This document shows, piece by piece, positions 38,422 through 48,422 of a stretch of DNA of 64,000 nt; the first letter of the stretch is position 1; every line of letters begins with the position of its first letter. The notes beneath the pieces were generated by a model. That model had not been told where the DNA came from, made no database searches, and saw nothing but the letters and a program-made list of their open reading frames with translations. Both the position numbers and the translations under genes were made by a program. The DNA is taken from assembly GCF_019100565.1 (NCBI RefSeq), contig NZ_JAHRID010000001.1, positions 372,001 through 436,000 of the forward strand, read 5' to 3'. Source of the stretch: Arsukibacterium indicum (GTDB lineage Bacteria; Pseudomonadota; Gammaproteobacteria; Enterobacterales; Alteromonadaceae).

Positions 38422-40527
38422 CTAGTTTTGCTGACCAATAACGCTGACAATTCGAATTTGTTTATCATCGGGAATTTCCTGATAGGACAATACCCGCAGT
38501 CCAGGAATAGTGTATTTCACGAATCGTGCCATGACTGAGCGTAAAATTCCTGACGTTAACATAACGGCACTGTCGCCATTTAATTCCTGATTCTGATGCG
38601 CCTCTTGTAATGACTGCTGAATACGGTCTGCCAGCCCCGGTTCAATCCCGGCGCCATCATTGCCAGCCGCCTGCATAGACTGATGTAACATTTGCTCAAG
38701 TTCGGGAGCAAAAGTAATCACCGGAATTTCTGCTTTACTACCGACAACTTCCTGCACTATCAAACGGCGCAGCGAAATCCGGCAGGCAGCGGTCAGCACA
38801 TCAACGTCCTGACTTTTACTGCCATATTCCACCAGCGTCTGCACTATGGTGCGCATGTCACGAATTGGCACGCCTTCCTGTAGCAGATTTTGCAGCACTT
38901 TAACCACAGTAGTCAGCTGCAATACATCCGGCACCAGCCCTTCGACCAGTTTCGGTGAATGTTTGGCCAGCATATCAAGCAGATTCTGCACTTCTTCATG
39001 CCCCAGTAAATTGGCCGCATTGTTGGTTAATATCTGGCTGAGGTGAGTAGCCACTACGGTTGCCGCATCGACCACGGTATAGCCAAGAGTTTGCGCATGT
39101 TCACGTTGATCTTTACTGATCCAGACAGCCTCAAGACCAAAGGCCGGGTCTTTGGTTGCAACCCCTTTTACCTGACCAAACACCTGGCCCGGATTAATCG
39201 CCAGTTCGTTATCATGGCGCAGCTCACCTTCACCACTTGTCACGCCCATCAGGGCAACCCGGTAGCTGTTCGGTTCTAAATCCAGGTTGTCCCGGATATG
39301 CACTGGCGGCACCAGAAAGCCCAGCTCCTGCGACAGTTTTTTGCGCACGCCTTTGATCCGGTTCAGTAACTCGCCGCCCTGGGCTTTATCTACCAACGGG
39401 ATCAGACGATAACCCACTTCCAGACCGATGGTATCGACCCCCTGTACGTCATCCCAGCCAATTTCTTTAACCGGTTGCACCTGATTATCAGCAGTGGGTG
39501 TCGTGTTTTTTGTTACCAGTTCTGCCTGAACCCGTACTGCTTTTTTCCTGATAAACCAGGCTGTACCGCCAACTAATAGCGCCAGACTTAAAAATGCAAA
39601 ATGCGGCATGCCAGGTACTACGCCCATTAACGTCAGCACGCCCGCGGCGATAAACAGTACATGGGTGTTATCACTTAGCTGCGCTGTCATTTGTTCGCCC
39701 AGATCGCCTGATTTGTTCTGACGGGTAACAATAATAGCGGTACCAATTGACAGCAACAGTGATGGAATTTGCGCCACCAGGCCATCACCTATGGTCAGCA
39801 ATGTATAAATTTCCATGGCATCGCCAAAACTCAAATCATGCTGCAGCATGCCGATAAACAGGCCGCCAATCAGGTTAATCACCAGAATAACAATACCGGC
39901 GATGGCATCACCTTTGACAAACTTGCTGGCACCGTCCATTGAGCCGTAGAAGTCGGCTTCATTGGTGACTTCTTCGCGTCGGGTTCGCGCCTCATCCTGA
40001 GTGATCAGGCCGGAGTTTAAATCCGCATCAATTGCCATTTGTTTGCCGGGCATGGCATCAAGGGTAAAACGGGCGGACACCTCAGCAATACGACCGGCGC
40101 CTTTGGTCACCACCACGAAGTTGATAATGATCAGGATTAAAAACACCACGATACCCACGGCATAGTTGCCGCCAATTACCACTGAGCCGAATGCTTCAAT
40201 CACTTTACCGGCAGCATCACCGCCGTTGTGCCCTTCCAGTAACACTACCCTGGTGCTGGCCACGTTTAGCGCCAGCCGCATAATAGTTGCTACCAGCAAT
40301 ACGCTTGGGAAAATACCAAAATCCAGTGGCCGCAGGGTATAGATGGTGACCAGCAACACCACCAGTGCCAGAGCAATATTAAAGGAAAATAAGGTATCCA
40401 GCAGAATGGGCGGTAACGGTAACACCACCATCGCCAGCGCCGCCAGAATAAGCAGCGGCGTGCCAAGCCCTTTCATAAACGACAGTTTTGATTTATCAAA
40501 GTTATGGAAATACTGAACAAACTGCAT
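38422..40527 (-). CDS. flhA: Flagellar export apparatus protein FlhA
   Basis: Core of the flagellar type III export gate: about eight membrane segments in residues 1-330 and a large cytoplasmic domain after it. Seen: PPILLDTLFSFNIALALVVL, the FHIPEP-type signature region FGIFPSVLLVATIMRLALNV and DAMPGKQMAIDADLNSG. First gene of the long flhA-to-cheW operon, with a sigma-54-type site upstream and a strong terminator separating it from flhB. Confidence 0.98.
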   Translation of the reverse strand: MQFVQYFHNFDKSKLSFMKGLGTPLLILAALAMVVLPLPPILLDTLFSFNIALALVVLLVTIYTLRPLDFGIFPSVLLVATIMRLALNVASTRVVLLEGHNGGDAAGKVIEAFGSVVIGGNYAVGIVVFLILIIINFVVVTKGAGRIAEVSARFTLDAMPGKQMAIDADLNSGLITQDEARTRREEVTNEADFYGSMDGASKFVKGDAIAGIVILVINLIGGLFIGMLQHDLSFGDAMEIYTLLTIGDGLVAQIPSLLLSIGTAIIVTRQNKSGDLGEQMTAQLSDNTHVLFIAAGVLTLMGVVPGMPHFAFLSLALLVGGTAWFIRKKAVRVQAELVTKNTTPTADNQVQPVKEIGWDDVQGVDTIGLEVGYRLIPLVDKAQGGELLNRIKGVRKKLSQELGFLVPPVHIRDNLDLEPNSYRVALMGVTSGEGELRHDNELAINPGQVFGQVKGVATKDPAFGLEAVWISKDQREHAQTLGYTVVDAATVVATHLSQILTNNAANLLGHEEVQNLLDMLAKHSPKLVEGLVPDVLQLTTVVKVLQNLLQEGVPIRDMRTIVQTLVEYGSKSQDVDVLTAACRISLRRLIVQEVVGSKAEIPVITFAPELEQMLHQSMQAAGNDGAGIEPGLADRIQQSLQEAHQNQELNGDSAVMLTSGILRSVMARFVKYTIPGLRVLSYQEIPDDKQIRIVSVIGQQN

Positions 40528-40576
40528 GGCGTACCTAACAAATTATTGGCGCTTGACGCGAGGCTTAAACAGTCTC

Positions 40577-40592
40577 AGCAAAAACCATTCCA
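40577..40592 (-). promoter_or_regulatory. Candidate sigma-54 promoter for flhA
   Basis: Minus strand TGGAATGGTTTTTGCT has GG and GC separated by exactly ten bases and a good TTTTTGCT -12 element, but a weak -24 half. It would start transcription about 40 bp before flhA. Sigma-54 control of flhA is known in Vibrio and Pseudomonas. Confidence 0.55.
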
Positions 40593-40614
40593 TAACTGTA
40601 AATAGCCGAAGCGG

Positions 40615-40671
40615 AATAAAAAGGGTCAGAGTGATTTAACGTTACAGAAAATCACTCTGACCCTTTTTATT
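40615..40671. terminator. Strong bidirectional terminator after flhB
   Basis: A perfect 23-bp inverted repeat (outer part AATAAAAAGGGTCAGAGTG; arms 40615-40637 and 40649-40671) with an 11-base loop. Runs of A and T at the outer ends make it active on both strands. It closes the flhB end of the fliL-flhB operon. The GGGTCAGAGT core recurs near 26440. Confidence 0.88.
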
Positions 40672-40681
40672 TAGACTGGAG

Positions 40682-41812
40682 TTAGTGGCGGTAATCGGCG
40701 GGGATAGGTAGCTCTCTGGCCAGCGTTTTCGGCCTGCTGCCTTTGCCTTTTTTATACATTTTCAGCTGATACACATACGCCAGCACCTGAGCAACCGCCG
40801 CAAACAGCTGCTCTGGAATAGGATGGTCCAGTTCGGTGGTGTAATAGATTGAACGGGCCAGCGCTGGCGACTCAATCACCGGCACTTTATGCTCGTTGGC
40901 AATTTTCCGGATATGCATGGCCACTTCATCCACACCTTTGGCAACAACAACCGGCGCACGGAATTTACCCTGATCATATTTTAATGCCACTGCAAAATGG
41001 GTGGGGTTAGTCACGATGACATCGGCAGTCGGTACTTCCTGCATCATCCGTTTCATCGACATCTGCATCTGGGTGCGGCGGATTCGGGCTTTAATTTCCG
41101 GGCTACCCTCTGAGTTCTTGTGCTCGTCTTTTATTTCCTGCAAGCTCATTTTCAGCTGCTTGATATGGTTCCATTTCTGATAAGGCGCATCAACCATGGC
41201 AATAACAGAGACACTGCTACACAGCCCGAGAAACAACCAGGCCAGAATATACATTGCTGATTCAATATTGTTTGGCTCGCTCATCAGCGACAGCGCCATA
41301 ATGTCCATGAAAAATAACTTCAGCAGCAAGTACGCCACGGTTACCACTACTGCCACTTTCAGCACACTTTTGCCAAGTTCCACTAACGCCTGCAAACCAA
41401 ACATCCGTTGAAAGCCTTTCAGGGGGCTCATTTTACTCAGCTTAGGGCCAGCTGCCTGCCAGCTGAAATTAAAGCCACCCAGTAAACAATTACCAACAAA
41501 AGCTGCCACCAGTATAAAAGCAAAAATAGCGGCCAGCGGTGGCAGCAACGCTTTGCCGACCTCGCTCCATGCGGTAAACATCGAATTGGTATCAAACATG
41601 TCTTTCTGATCCAGATGCATCATACGCTGTCCGACCGTTAACACGCCCACTGCCAACATTTTGCCAAACATCAGCATTGCCGCTGCACTGGCAATCAACA
41701 CAAAAGCCGTGCCAAGGTCTTTTGAGCGGGCGATCTGGCCCTTTTCCGCTGCGTCTTGCAGCTTTTTGGGCGTGGGCTGTTCGGTTTTTTCGGCGCCGGA
41801 ATCTTCTGCCAT
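40682..41812 (-). CDS. flhB: Flagellar export switch protein FlhB
   Basis: Export gate protein that switches substrate class from rod/hook to filament. Seen: the N-terminal EKTEQPTPKKLQDAAEKGQI, four membrane segments and the self-cleavage site VTNPTHFAVALKYD (Asn269-Pro270-Thr271-His272). The cytoplasmic domain is full length and extends to about residue 376. Its C-terminal domain has a stand-alone paralogue at 26127-26435. Last gene of the fliL operon. Confidence 0.98.
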   Translation of the reverse strand: MAEDSGAEKTEQPTPKKLQDAAEKGQIARSKDLGTAFVLIASAAAMLMFGKMLAVGVLTVGQRMMHLDQKDMFDTNSMFTAWSEVGKALLPPLAAIFAFILVAAFVGNCLLGGFNFSWQAAGPKLSKMSPLKGFQRMFGLQALVELGKSVLKVAVVVTVAYLLLKLFFMDIMALSLMSEPNNIESAMYILAWLFLGLCSSVSVIAMVDAPYQKWNHIKQLKMSLQEIKDEHKNSEGSPEIKARIRRTQMQMSMKRMMQEVPTADVIVTNPTHFAVALKYDQGKFRAPVVVAKGVDEVAMHIRKIANEHKVPVIESPALARSIYYTTELDHPIPEQLFAAVAQVLAYVYQLKMYKKGKGSRPKTLARELPIPADYRH

Positions 41813-41824
41813 GGTCAGCCTCCG

Positions 41825-42598
41825 TTAACAGCCAATAAGCCGGCAGCTGTAATCTATTGCATGCTGCCATTGCTTATCGTAGTGGAATAAAAAGGTGTCC
41901 AGCGTCAGCCATAAAATCAGCAAACCTGACAACATGGTAATGGGGAAACCAATTGAGAAGATATTTAACTGTGGCGCGGCCCGGGTCATGATCCCGAACG
42001 ATAAATTAACCACCAGCATTGCGACTATCGGCGCCAGTGCAATCGCCAGCGCAGTGGCAAACATCCAGCCGCCAAACTCAACAATGGTCCAGTAGCTACT
42101 TATTTCCCACCACTGGCCATTAATCGGTAAGGTTTCAAAACTGAATATCAGCATCTGGATCATGATCAAATGACCATTGAAAATAAAAAACAGTAAGGTG
42201 GCTAAAATCAGATAAAACTGGCCTATTGCCGGCACACTAACGCCACTGGAGGGGTCAGCCAGTGACGCAAATGCTAAACCAGTTTGTGTGGCCAGCAACT
42301 GGCCCGCCAGCACAAAGGTGGTGATAAACATTTGCGAGATAAACCCCAGAGCAAAGCCAATCATAATCTGAAAAAACACTTCAACAAACATTGCAGCGGA
42401 CAGTAAATCAGGGGGCGTAACCGGGGGCAACATTGGCATGGCCGCCAGCGTAATCATCACCACCAGGCCCGTTTTAATCCGCATCGGAATATTGCGGGCA
42501 CCCAGCCCGGCCATAATCATCAACATACCGGTAACCCGGCACAGCGGTAGCAGAAAATCTGCGATACCCTGCATTAAAATGCCCAGCGGGTACTCCAT
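41825..42598 (-). CDS. fliR: Flagellar export protein FliR
   Basis: Integral membrane part of the FliPQR export gate. Its 257 residues contain about six hydrophobic segments. Seen: LPLCRVTGMLMIMAGLGARN with the conserved start of the family, GFALGFISQMFITTFVLAGQLLATQTGLAFA and a C-terminal LSGLLILWLTL. It shares a base with fliQ's end region and lies 12 bp before flhB. Confidence 0.95.
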   Translation of the reverse strand: MEYPLGILMQGIADFLLPLCRVTGMLMIMAGLGARNIPMRIKTGLVVMITLAAMPMLPPVTPPDLLSAAMFVEVFFQIMIGFALGFISQMFITTFVLAGQLLATQTGLAFASLADPSSGVSVPAIGQFYLILATLLFFIFNGHLIMIQMLIFSFETLPINGQWWEISSYWTIVEFGGWMFATALAIALAPIVAMLVVNLSFGIMTRAAPQLNIFSIGFPITMLSGLLILWLTLDTFLFHYDKQWQHAIDYSCRLIGC

Positions 42599-42867
42599 CA
42601 GCTCACCACAGTTGGAATACTGAGAAACAAGTCATGGGTATAGTCCATAATGACCCGGACAAACCAATGGCCGCCAAAAATCAGCGCCAGCAGCGTTACA
42701 ATTAACCTTGGCAAAAAACTTAAGGTTTGCTCATTAATGGATGTCGCCGCCTGAAACACCGCGACAATTAACCCGACAAACAATGAAGGCAAAATAATGG
42801 CGCTTACCAGCAAAATGACGATCCACAAAGCATCGCGTAACACATCAACAAAAACCTCAGGGCTCAT
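42598..42867 (-). CDS. fliQ: Flagellar export protein FliQ
   Basis: An 89-residue, two-helix membrane protein of the FliPQR gate. Seen: [46 protein letters not shown], which is the family signature, and a second helix before [10 protein letters not shown]. It overlaps fliP by 4 bp. Confidence 0.96.
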   Translation of the reverse strand: MSPEVFVDVLRDALWIVILLVSAIILPSLFVGLIVAVFQAATSINEQTLSFLPRLIVTLLALIFGGHWFVRVIMDYTHDLFLSIPTVVS

Positions 42868-43607
42868 GTGCCTACTCCGTAACTTGTGGCCAGCGTGCCC
42901 ATAACCAGAATCCAGCCATCTACCAGCACAAACATCATCAGTTTAAACGGCAAAGATATAATCATTGGCGATAACATCATCATCCCCATTGCCATCAACA
43001 CACTGGCGACCACCAAATCGATGATCAGAAACGGAATAAACAACATAAAACCTATCTGAAATGCTGTTTTTAACTCACTGGTAATAAATGCCGGAATAAC
43101 GACGGTTAACGGATAATCCTGCGGCTGCTCCAACACTTCAATCCCGGCAATCTGAGCAAAGGTATCCAGATCCCTTATTCGCGTCTGATGCAGCATAAAC
43201 GCCTTTACCGGTGCAATCGCCGCATCCAGCGCCTGCACCGGGGTAATAGACTCATTCAGATAAGGCTGAATAGCCTGTTCATTCACCGTTTTAAATACCG
43301 GCGCCATAATGAAGAATGTCAGAAACAGGGTAATACCGATCAGCACCTGATTGGACGGAGTTTGCTGTAAACCTATGGCCTGGCGCAAAATAGCCAGTAC
43401 CACAATAATCCGGGTAAAGCTGGTCATCATAATCACCATGGCCGGAATAAAGCTCAGCATGGTCATCAACGCCAGCACCTGCAGCGTTACACTGTATTGC
43501 TGGGTACCATCATCATTAGTCGTAACGGTTAACGCCGGCAATACACTGTTATCGGCCAGCACCGCAGGGCTGATTAACAGCAACAACAAACACAGCAATC
43601 GCAACAT
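42864..43607 (-). CDS. fliP: Flagellar export protein FliP
   Basis: Gate component with a cleavable signal peptide ([17 protein letters not shown]). Seen: [21 protein letters not shown] and the signature region [20 protein letters not shown]. At 247 residues it is standard length. It follows fliO by 6 bp. Confidence 0.96.
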   Translation of the reverse strand: MLRLLCLLLLLISPAVLADNSVLPALTVTTNDDGTQQYSVTLQVLALMTMLSFIPAMVIMMTSFTRIIVVLAILRQAIGLQQTPSNQVLIGITLFLTFFIMAPVFKTVNEQAIQPYLNESITPVQALDAAIAPVKAFMLHQTRIRDLDTFAQIAGIEVLEQPQDYPLTVVIPAFITSELKTAFQIGFMLFIPFLIIDLVVASVLMAMGMMMLSPMIISLPFKLMMFVLVDGWILVMGTLATSYGVGT

Positions 43608-43613
43608 AAAAAC

Positions 43614-44231
43614 TTACTTTTTCAGGAATGATTGCAACTGTGTATGAAAGTCTGATGCCAACTTTGTTTCAGGAAGGGAATTTTCTAACTCAAACAGCAT
43701 ATTGATACTTTGCGGCGTCACACCCAGCACCCGCTGTTTTCCTTGTATTTCAATAACTAGAAGCCTTTCACGCTGCCCCAGTGGCACCGAGCAAATAACT
43801 TTAACGTGCTGACTACCGGGCAGGCGTAATGTCAATTTTTTGAATAGCCAGCCAAGGGCAAATACCAGTAATACCACTGCCGCCAGAGAAATGGCGATTT
43901 TAGTCAGGCTAAGGCCACCGGCCGGATTGCGCTCTGCAGGTAGCTCCTGGCGTTGAAAAGGTATGCCCTGGCGTGGCTCCGCAGCCGTTGTTGACTGAGT
44001 GGCAGTTTCTGTAGCCGTTTCATCAGCAGTGGCGGCTTGCGACACTGCTTGTGGGGGAGTCGCTGGCTCTGCATTGTCTTTTGAATCAACTGCTTGCTCA
44101 GTTTCCGGCACTGCAGCTTCAGTCGCCTGTTGCTGTAAATCCGCGGCAAATGATGGCACTGCGCCCACCATTACCGCCAGCAGCAACAATGACCGCAACA
44201 TCCGGCCTGGGATAAGTATAGATAACTGCAT
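43614..44231 (-). CDS. fliO: Flagellar biosynthesis protein FliO
   Basis: Assembly factor for the FliP ring. It has an N-terminal signal/anchor, a periplasmic Glu/Ala/Thr-rich segment of roughly 80 residues, a membrane helix (LTKIAISLAAVVLLVFALGWL) and a cytoplasmic domain with VKVICSVPLGQRERLLVIEI and GVTPQSINMLFEL. Overlaps fliN by one base (TAATG). Weakly conserved family, identified by motif and position. Confidence 0.9.
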   Translation of the reverse strand: MQLSILIPGRMLRSLLLLAVMVGAVPSFAADLQQQATEAAVPETEQAVDSKDNAEPATPPQAVSQAATADETATETATQSTTAAEPRQGIPFQRQELPAERNPAGGLSLTKIAISLAAVVLLVFALGWLFKKLTLRLPGSQHVKVICSVPLGQRERLLVIEIQGKQRVLGVTPQSINMLFELENSLPETKLASDFHTQLQSFLKK

Positions 44232-44620
44232 TAGCGTAACTTTTTAATCCGTTCTATCTGGCTAATGACATCGGTTAAGCGAATACCAAACTTATCATTC
44301 ACCACAACCACTTCGCCGTGCGCGATCAGGGTACCGTTTACCAGTACGTCCAGCGGCTCACCGGCCACCCGCTCCAGTTCAACCACCGAACCCTGATTCA
44401 GCTGCAATAAATTGCGGATACTGATTTTTGCCCGCCCCACTTCCATTGAAATCGTAACCGGAATATCGAGGATGGTATCAAGTTTGCGTTGTTCATCAAC
44501 GCTGATATTCGACTTTTCATCTTTGAGCTCTTCCAAATCAACAGCCTTGGCATCATCTGTGCCTTCAGCTTCTGCCATGGCTGCAGCCCATTCATCCATC
44601 GTATCTTTATCGTCTGCCAT
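44231..44620 (-). CDS. fliN: Flagellar motor switch protein FliN
   Basis: C-ring protein with an acidic N-terminal third and a C-terminal SpoA domain: DIPVTISMEVGRAKISIRNL, LNQGSVVELERVAGEPLDVL and GEVVVVNDKFGIRLTDVIS. Its 129 residues are typical. It follows fliM by 4 bp. Confidence 0.97.
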   Translation of the reverse strand: MADDKDTMDEWAAAMAEAEGTDDAKAVDLEELKDEKSNISVDEQRKLDTILDIPVTISMEVGRAKISIRNLLQLNQGSVVELERVAGEPLDVLVNGTLIAHGEVVVVNDKFGIRLTDVISQIERIKKLR

Positions 44621-44624
44621 TGTT

Positions 44625-45713
44625 TTATCCTCTGTCCCGCTCTGTCAAATTCAGATCGGCTTCTAATTCTGAAATATCTGCATCGCTGTCCAGGCGTCTG
44701 CCACCTTTGGTAAACACATGAAGTTCGGACTTCACCGATTCCGGCCGCCTGATTTTTTCAATAATTTTCAGTGCTACATTCTCACGTGAACGACCCAGCT
44801 TGGCGCGGTAGGTTGGTAAGTCTTCAATTAACACTGTAATGTGATCAGGTATTTCAACCGGAATAATATCGCCGGCTTTTAAATCCATAACCTCCTTCAG
44901 GGTCAGATCAACGTCCAGCATTTTGGTCGACAAATCGACCTTAACATCCATTATTTCATCACGTAATGCCTTACTCCAACGCAAATCAGTGTCTTCTTTA
45001 TCGCTTTGTACACCGGCATCCAGTAACTCACGAATGGGTTCGAGCATTGAATAGGGCAATGCCACGTGAAAATCGCCGCCGCCACCGTCCAGTTCAATAT
45101 GAAATGAGCTTATAACCACGACCTCGGTCGGGCTGACGATATTGGCCATCGCCGGGTTAACTTCTGAATCCAGGTACTCGAACGAAACGTCCATCACCGG
45201 GGCCCATGCTTCTTTGTAATCTTCAAAAATCAGTTTCAGCAGCATCTGAATAATACGCCGCTCAGTCGGGGTAAATTCACGCCCCTCAATTTTGGCATGA
45301 TAGCGGCCGTCGCCACCGAAAAAGTTATCGACCAATATAAAAACCAAGCGTGCTTCCATGGTAATTAAACCGGTACCTTTTAACGGCCGGAACCGCACCA
45401 TATTCAGACTGGTGGGTACGAACAAGGTGTGCACATATTCACCAAACTTGATCATTTGTACGCCATTAATCGACACTTCAGCCGTACGGCGCATCATGTT
45501 AAATAAGCTGATTCGCATATGGCGGGCAAAACGCTCGTTGACCATTTCCAGAGTAGGCATACGACCACGAACAATACGATCCTGCGACGAGAAATCGTAT
45601 TCCATGGTAGACCGGCTCCGGCCATCTCCACCGTCGTCTATTTCTTCTTCTTCGACGTCATCGACACCGTGTAACAGCGCATCAATTTCATCTTGCGACA
45701 ATAAATCGGTCAC
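44625..45713 (-). CDS. fliM: Flagellar motor switch protein FliM
   Basis: C-ring protein that binds CheY-P. The N-terminus MTDLLSQDEIDALLHGVD is the CheY-binding segment. A middle domain follows, then a SpoA-type C-terminal region (DLTLKEVMDLKAGDIIPVEI). It starts with GTG. Length 362, typical. It lies 12 bp after fliL. Confidence 0.97.
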   Translation of the reverse strand: MTDLLSQDEIDALLHGVDDVEEEEIDDGGDGRSRSTMEYDFSSQDRIVRGRMPTLEMVNERFARHMRISLFNMMRRTAEVSINGVQMIKFGEYVHTLFVPTSLNMVRFRPLKGTGLITMEARLVFILVDNFFGGDGRYHAKIEGREFTPTERRIIQMLLKLIFEDYKEAWAPVMDVSFEYLDSEVNPAMANIVSPTEVVVISSFHIELDGGGGDFHVALPYSMLEPIRELLDAGVQSDKEDTDLRWSKALRDEIMDVKVDLSTKMLDVDLTLKEVMDLKAGDIIPVEIPDHITVLIEDLPTYRAKLGRSRENVALKIIEKIRRPESVKSELHVFTKGGRRLDSDADISELEADLNLTERDRG

Positions 45714-45725
45714 GATAGCTCACTC

Positions 45726-46253
45726 TTATTGCATAACAAAACTGGTGAAAAGTACTTCTTCCACCACCACTGACCCTGCAACTTCCAGCAACGCTTGCTG
45801 CAAATCACTCAGGGCTTTGTTTTTCAGCGCATCTTTTCCTGTGGTTGTTACCAGCTCATCTGCGTTTGCACTGCTGAACGCAGCCAGCAGACTCGCTTCA
45901 ATCAGCGGAATATGCCGAAGTGCAATGGTTTCATTATTACTACCACGCACCAGCAGCTGTACTTTAATCTGCACCAGACGATCACGAGCTGAACCCGGCA
46001 CGTTAAACACAAAAGGCCTGGGCATTGCTACATACAACGCATTACCCTCGGGGGTACCAACGGGATTGCCATCAGCATTTTGGCTAACAGCTGCCTGTGC
46101 ATCCGTTGCCGGCTCAGCACTGTTACTTCCCAGAAAGTAAAAATAAGCGCCGGCGCCCAGTACCAGTACTACTATTAAAGCTCCGGCCAGCATAATGATC
46201 TTTTTCAGACCACCTTTACTCTCTGCCAGCTTTAAATCACCATCCGCTGCCAT
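45726..46253 (-). CDS. fliL: Flagellar stator-associated protein FliL
   Basis: Single-pass membrane protein near the stator. Seen: an N-terminal Lys/Gly-rich cytoplasmic stretch, the helix IIMLAGALIVVLVLGAGAYF, and a periplasmic domain with PRPFVFNVPGSARDRLVQIK and a C-terminal VEEVLFTSFVMQ. The ATG at 46253 has CGGAG upstream and is preferred to a GTG 6 bp earlier. First gene of the fliL-flhB operon. Confidence 0.93.
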   Translation of the reverse strand: MAADGDLKLAESKGGLKKIIMLAGALIVVLVLGAGAYFYFLGSNSAEPATDAQAAVSQNADGNPVGTPEGNALYVAMPRPFVFNVPGSARDRLVQIKVQLLVRGSNNETIALRHIPLIEASLLAAFSSANADELVTTTGKDALKNKALSDLQQALLEVAGSVVVEEVLFTSFVMQ

Positions 46254-46340
46254 TTGCACTCCGTTGATTCTGTTATTTCAGGCTATTATGCTCATTGGCC
46301 GCAACCAATGTAAATTATTAATCTGTTGCTTTACTCATAT

Positions 46341-46357
46341 CGCCAAACAAGCGCCAA
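46341..46357 (-). promoter_or_regulatory. Weak candidate sigma-54 promoter for fliL
   Basis: Minus strand TTGGCGCTTGTTTGGCG has the GG-N10-GC spacing and a good -24 half (TTGGCGC), but its -12 half departs from TTGCA. It lies about 90 bp before fliL in the fliK-fliL gap. The fliL operon is sigma-54 dependent in related bacteria. Confidence 0.35.
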
Positions 46358-46406
46358 TTCGTATTGATAATGCAGCAGACTTACTTCAGCCCGCGCTAGT
46401 TTTACT

Positions 46407-48320
46407 TCAGGCATAGTAATCTACTATCCGTTCACTAAGCTTAACCTCTAACTGCACGGCTGTCGCCTTATCGTCAGCTGGTTGTTCGTTGCCCCCCTGG
46501 GCATTGCCTGAATTACCATCACGCCGGCTACTGGCCTGACTATCACCCTGTCGCTGCTGCTGAACCTGGCCTTCGCCTAGCTGGATGCCTTGTTGCTGCA
46601 GCATTTCCCGCAATCTGGGCATTTGTTGCTCTAACAATTCTTTAGCATGTTGCTGTTGCACAATAAATTGTACTGATGCCTGTTCCTGCTGCAGGTTTAC
46701 CCGGATTTGCATCTGCCCCAGTTCCGCAGGGTCTAACCGGATTTCAGCAACATGAATATTCTGACGAACCATCACGTTTAAACGCTCTTTCAGCTGACCA
46801 GCAGCATTTTCAGCCAGTAAATTGACGTGCTTTAATTGCTCGGCTACTGATTTATTGCCAGCCGGCGCCGCTGTCTGGGTTGCAGATTGCCGGTTGGCAG
46901 ATACCATTGCCGCATCCATTCTGGCAATGGCGGCTTCAGTCTGGCTTTGCCCGCCCTGACTGAAGGCGCTGCTAAAACTATTTAACGAAGTGTCGGTCCG
47001 GCTCCCCGGGACAGCGGCACCGCTGTCAGTCTCGGCAACCGATGTCTGTTTAGGCTGATTAAAGCTGTCAGTTGCGCCGCTTCGTTGCTGCTGTTTTGCT
47101 GACAGAGACTCCGCTACCATCGCGGCACTGGCCAGAGCACTGCCAGGTTTAGCATCATCAGCTGTGGCAGCTGTTTTATCTGTATCGGCAAAAATGGTAA
47201 CGGCCTCAGTTTGCGCGCTGCGCAACGACGTTGCTGCTGCCGGCTGTAATATCTTAGTCTCTGAACTTGTCTTGTCCGTTGTTACCGGTTTTGTTTCTGC
47301 CGATAAAGCGCGTTGAGCGGCATTCAATTGCCCGATAACCTCAGCTTCAGTTGTATTGGCAACCGTTTCAGCCTGGGTTTGAGCTGACACATTTTGCTGA
47401 CCACTTAACCCAGTAGATGTCAGCACGGCAGATGTAAATGTGTCAGGGGCCTGGCCAGTTGTCTGCACTGCCAGATTATCAGCATCAGTTTCAGCAATAA
47501 CTTCTGCATTATCCTGCGCTGACTTTTCGCCATTAGCATTATCGTGACTGGCCAGTATCTGCTGAGCGAGCACATCCGGGGCGCTGGCAGCACTCTGTTG
47601 CTTTGCTTTGTCTGCAGAGCCTGCCACTATTGCCCCGGCGGCAACATCAGCCTGGCTTAAATGTTGTTCAGCATTGTGCACTGCATTTTTGCTAACGCTC
47701 TCAGCAACGGTTTTGCCATTGCTTTGACCAGCTGACAATGCTTCAGATATAGTCGCTGTTGCGTTTGTTTCAGAATGCTTAGCCGCATCTTCCGGGATGG
47801 CAGCAACAGTGATTCCGGCCGCTTCGGCTTCTGGATAGACCGGCAGAATAAACCAGTCACCGCTGTTGATTTTTTTGCCATCTATATTTTCAGATTGATC
47901 ACTAGCGCTGGCTTCAGGTTGGATTGCTGCTTTTGAGGCGGTTTTGTCAGCTAACTCAGTAGTTAGCTGCAACCGGGTCTGGCTGGCCAAATCCAGAAAG
48001 CCAAGTAAGGTACCGGCATCGTTATCATTAATCAGTAACAGCTCTGCTTGCGGCGCAATAACCGGTGGAATAGCATCCTGAGGCCGGTTCAGAGGTTGTC
48101 CCTCCATTGATGCCATTCGTTTGCCCTTAATGCCAATACTGAAACCGGCAATACTTTGCCTGCCAGCCGATTGCTGTTGACCAGACTGATCCAGCATATC
48201 TGAGAACTGTTTAGCACCAGAGCTCTCATCCAGCAAACCATCACTGTCTGATAAAACAGGGTCGACACCTGCTGACACGGGGCCTGAGCTGGAAAAAGAA
48301 AGTGACAACAACGGATTCAT
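46407..48320 (-). CDS. fliK: Flagellar hook-length control protein FliK
   Basis: Secreted ruler that makes FlhB switch export specificity. The first ~500 residues are low-complexity (Ala/Thr/Ser/Gln/Glu). The C-terminal domain shows VAEIRLDPAELGQMQIRVNL and LREMLQQQGIQLGEGQV. About 637 residues. The ATG at 48320 has a GGAG site; an upstream in-frame codon is less likely. A second, diverged FliK-like protein is encoded at 24103-26130. Confidence 0.95.
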   Translation of the reverse strand: MNPLLSLSFSSSGPVSAGVDPVLSDSDGLLDESSGAKQFSDMLDQSGQQQSAGRQSIAGFSIGIKGKRMASMEGQPLNRPQDAIPPVIAPQAELLLINDNDAGTLLGFLDLASQTRLQLTTELADKTASKAAIQPEASASDQSENIDGKKINSGDWFILPVYPEAEAAGITVAAIPEDAAKHSETNATATISEALSAGQSNGKTVAESVSKNAVHNAEQHLSQADVAAGAIVAGSADKAKQQSAASAPDVLAQQILASHDNANGEKSAQDNAEVIAETDADNLAVQTTGQAPDTFTSAVLTSTGLSGQQNVSAQTQAETVANTTEAEVIGQLNAAQRALSAETKPVTTDKTSSETKILQPAAATSLRSAQTEAVTIFADTDKTAATADDAKPGSALASAAMVAESLSAKQQQRSGATDSFNQPKQTSVAETDSGAAVPGSRTDTSLNSFSSAFSQGGQSQTEAAIARMDAAMVSANRQSATQTAAPAGNKSVAEQLKHVNLLAENAAGQLKERLNVMVRQNIHVAEIRLDPAELGQMQIRVNLQQEQASVQFIVQQQHAKELLEQQMPRLREMLQQQGIQLGEGQVQQQRQGDSQASSRRDGNSGNAQGGNEQPADDKATAVQLEVKLSERIVDYYA

Positions 48321-48422
48321 CTGGATCTCCTGGTTGTGCGATTTATACACGAATCAGCAAGTGTTTAGTTTGCTACTACCGATTTAATACAAAAACCGCG
48401 CCAGTTTTATGCGCAATTAACA

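Noticed and set aside
40545..40560. FlrA-box-like site in the flhA leader
   Set aside because: Only the TTGAC half is present; the other half does not match.
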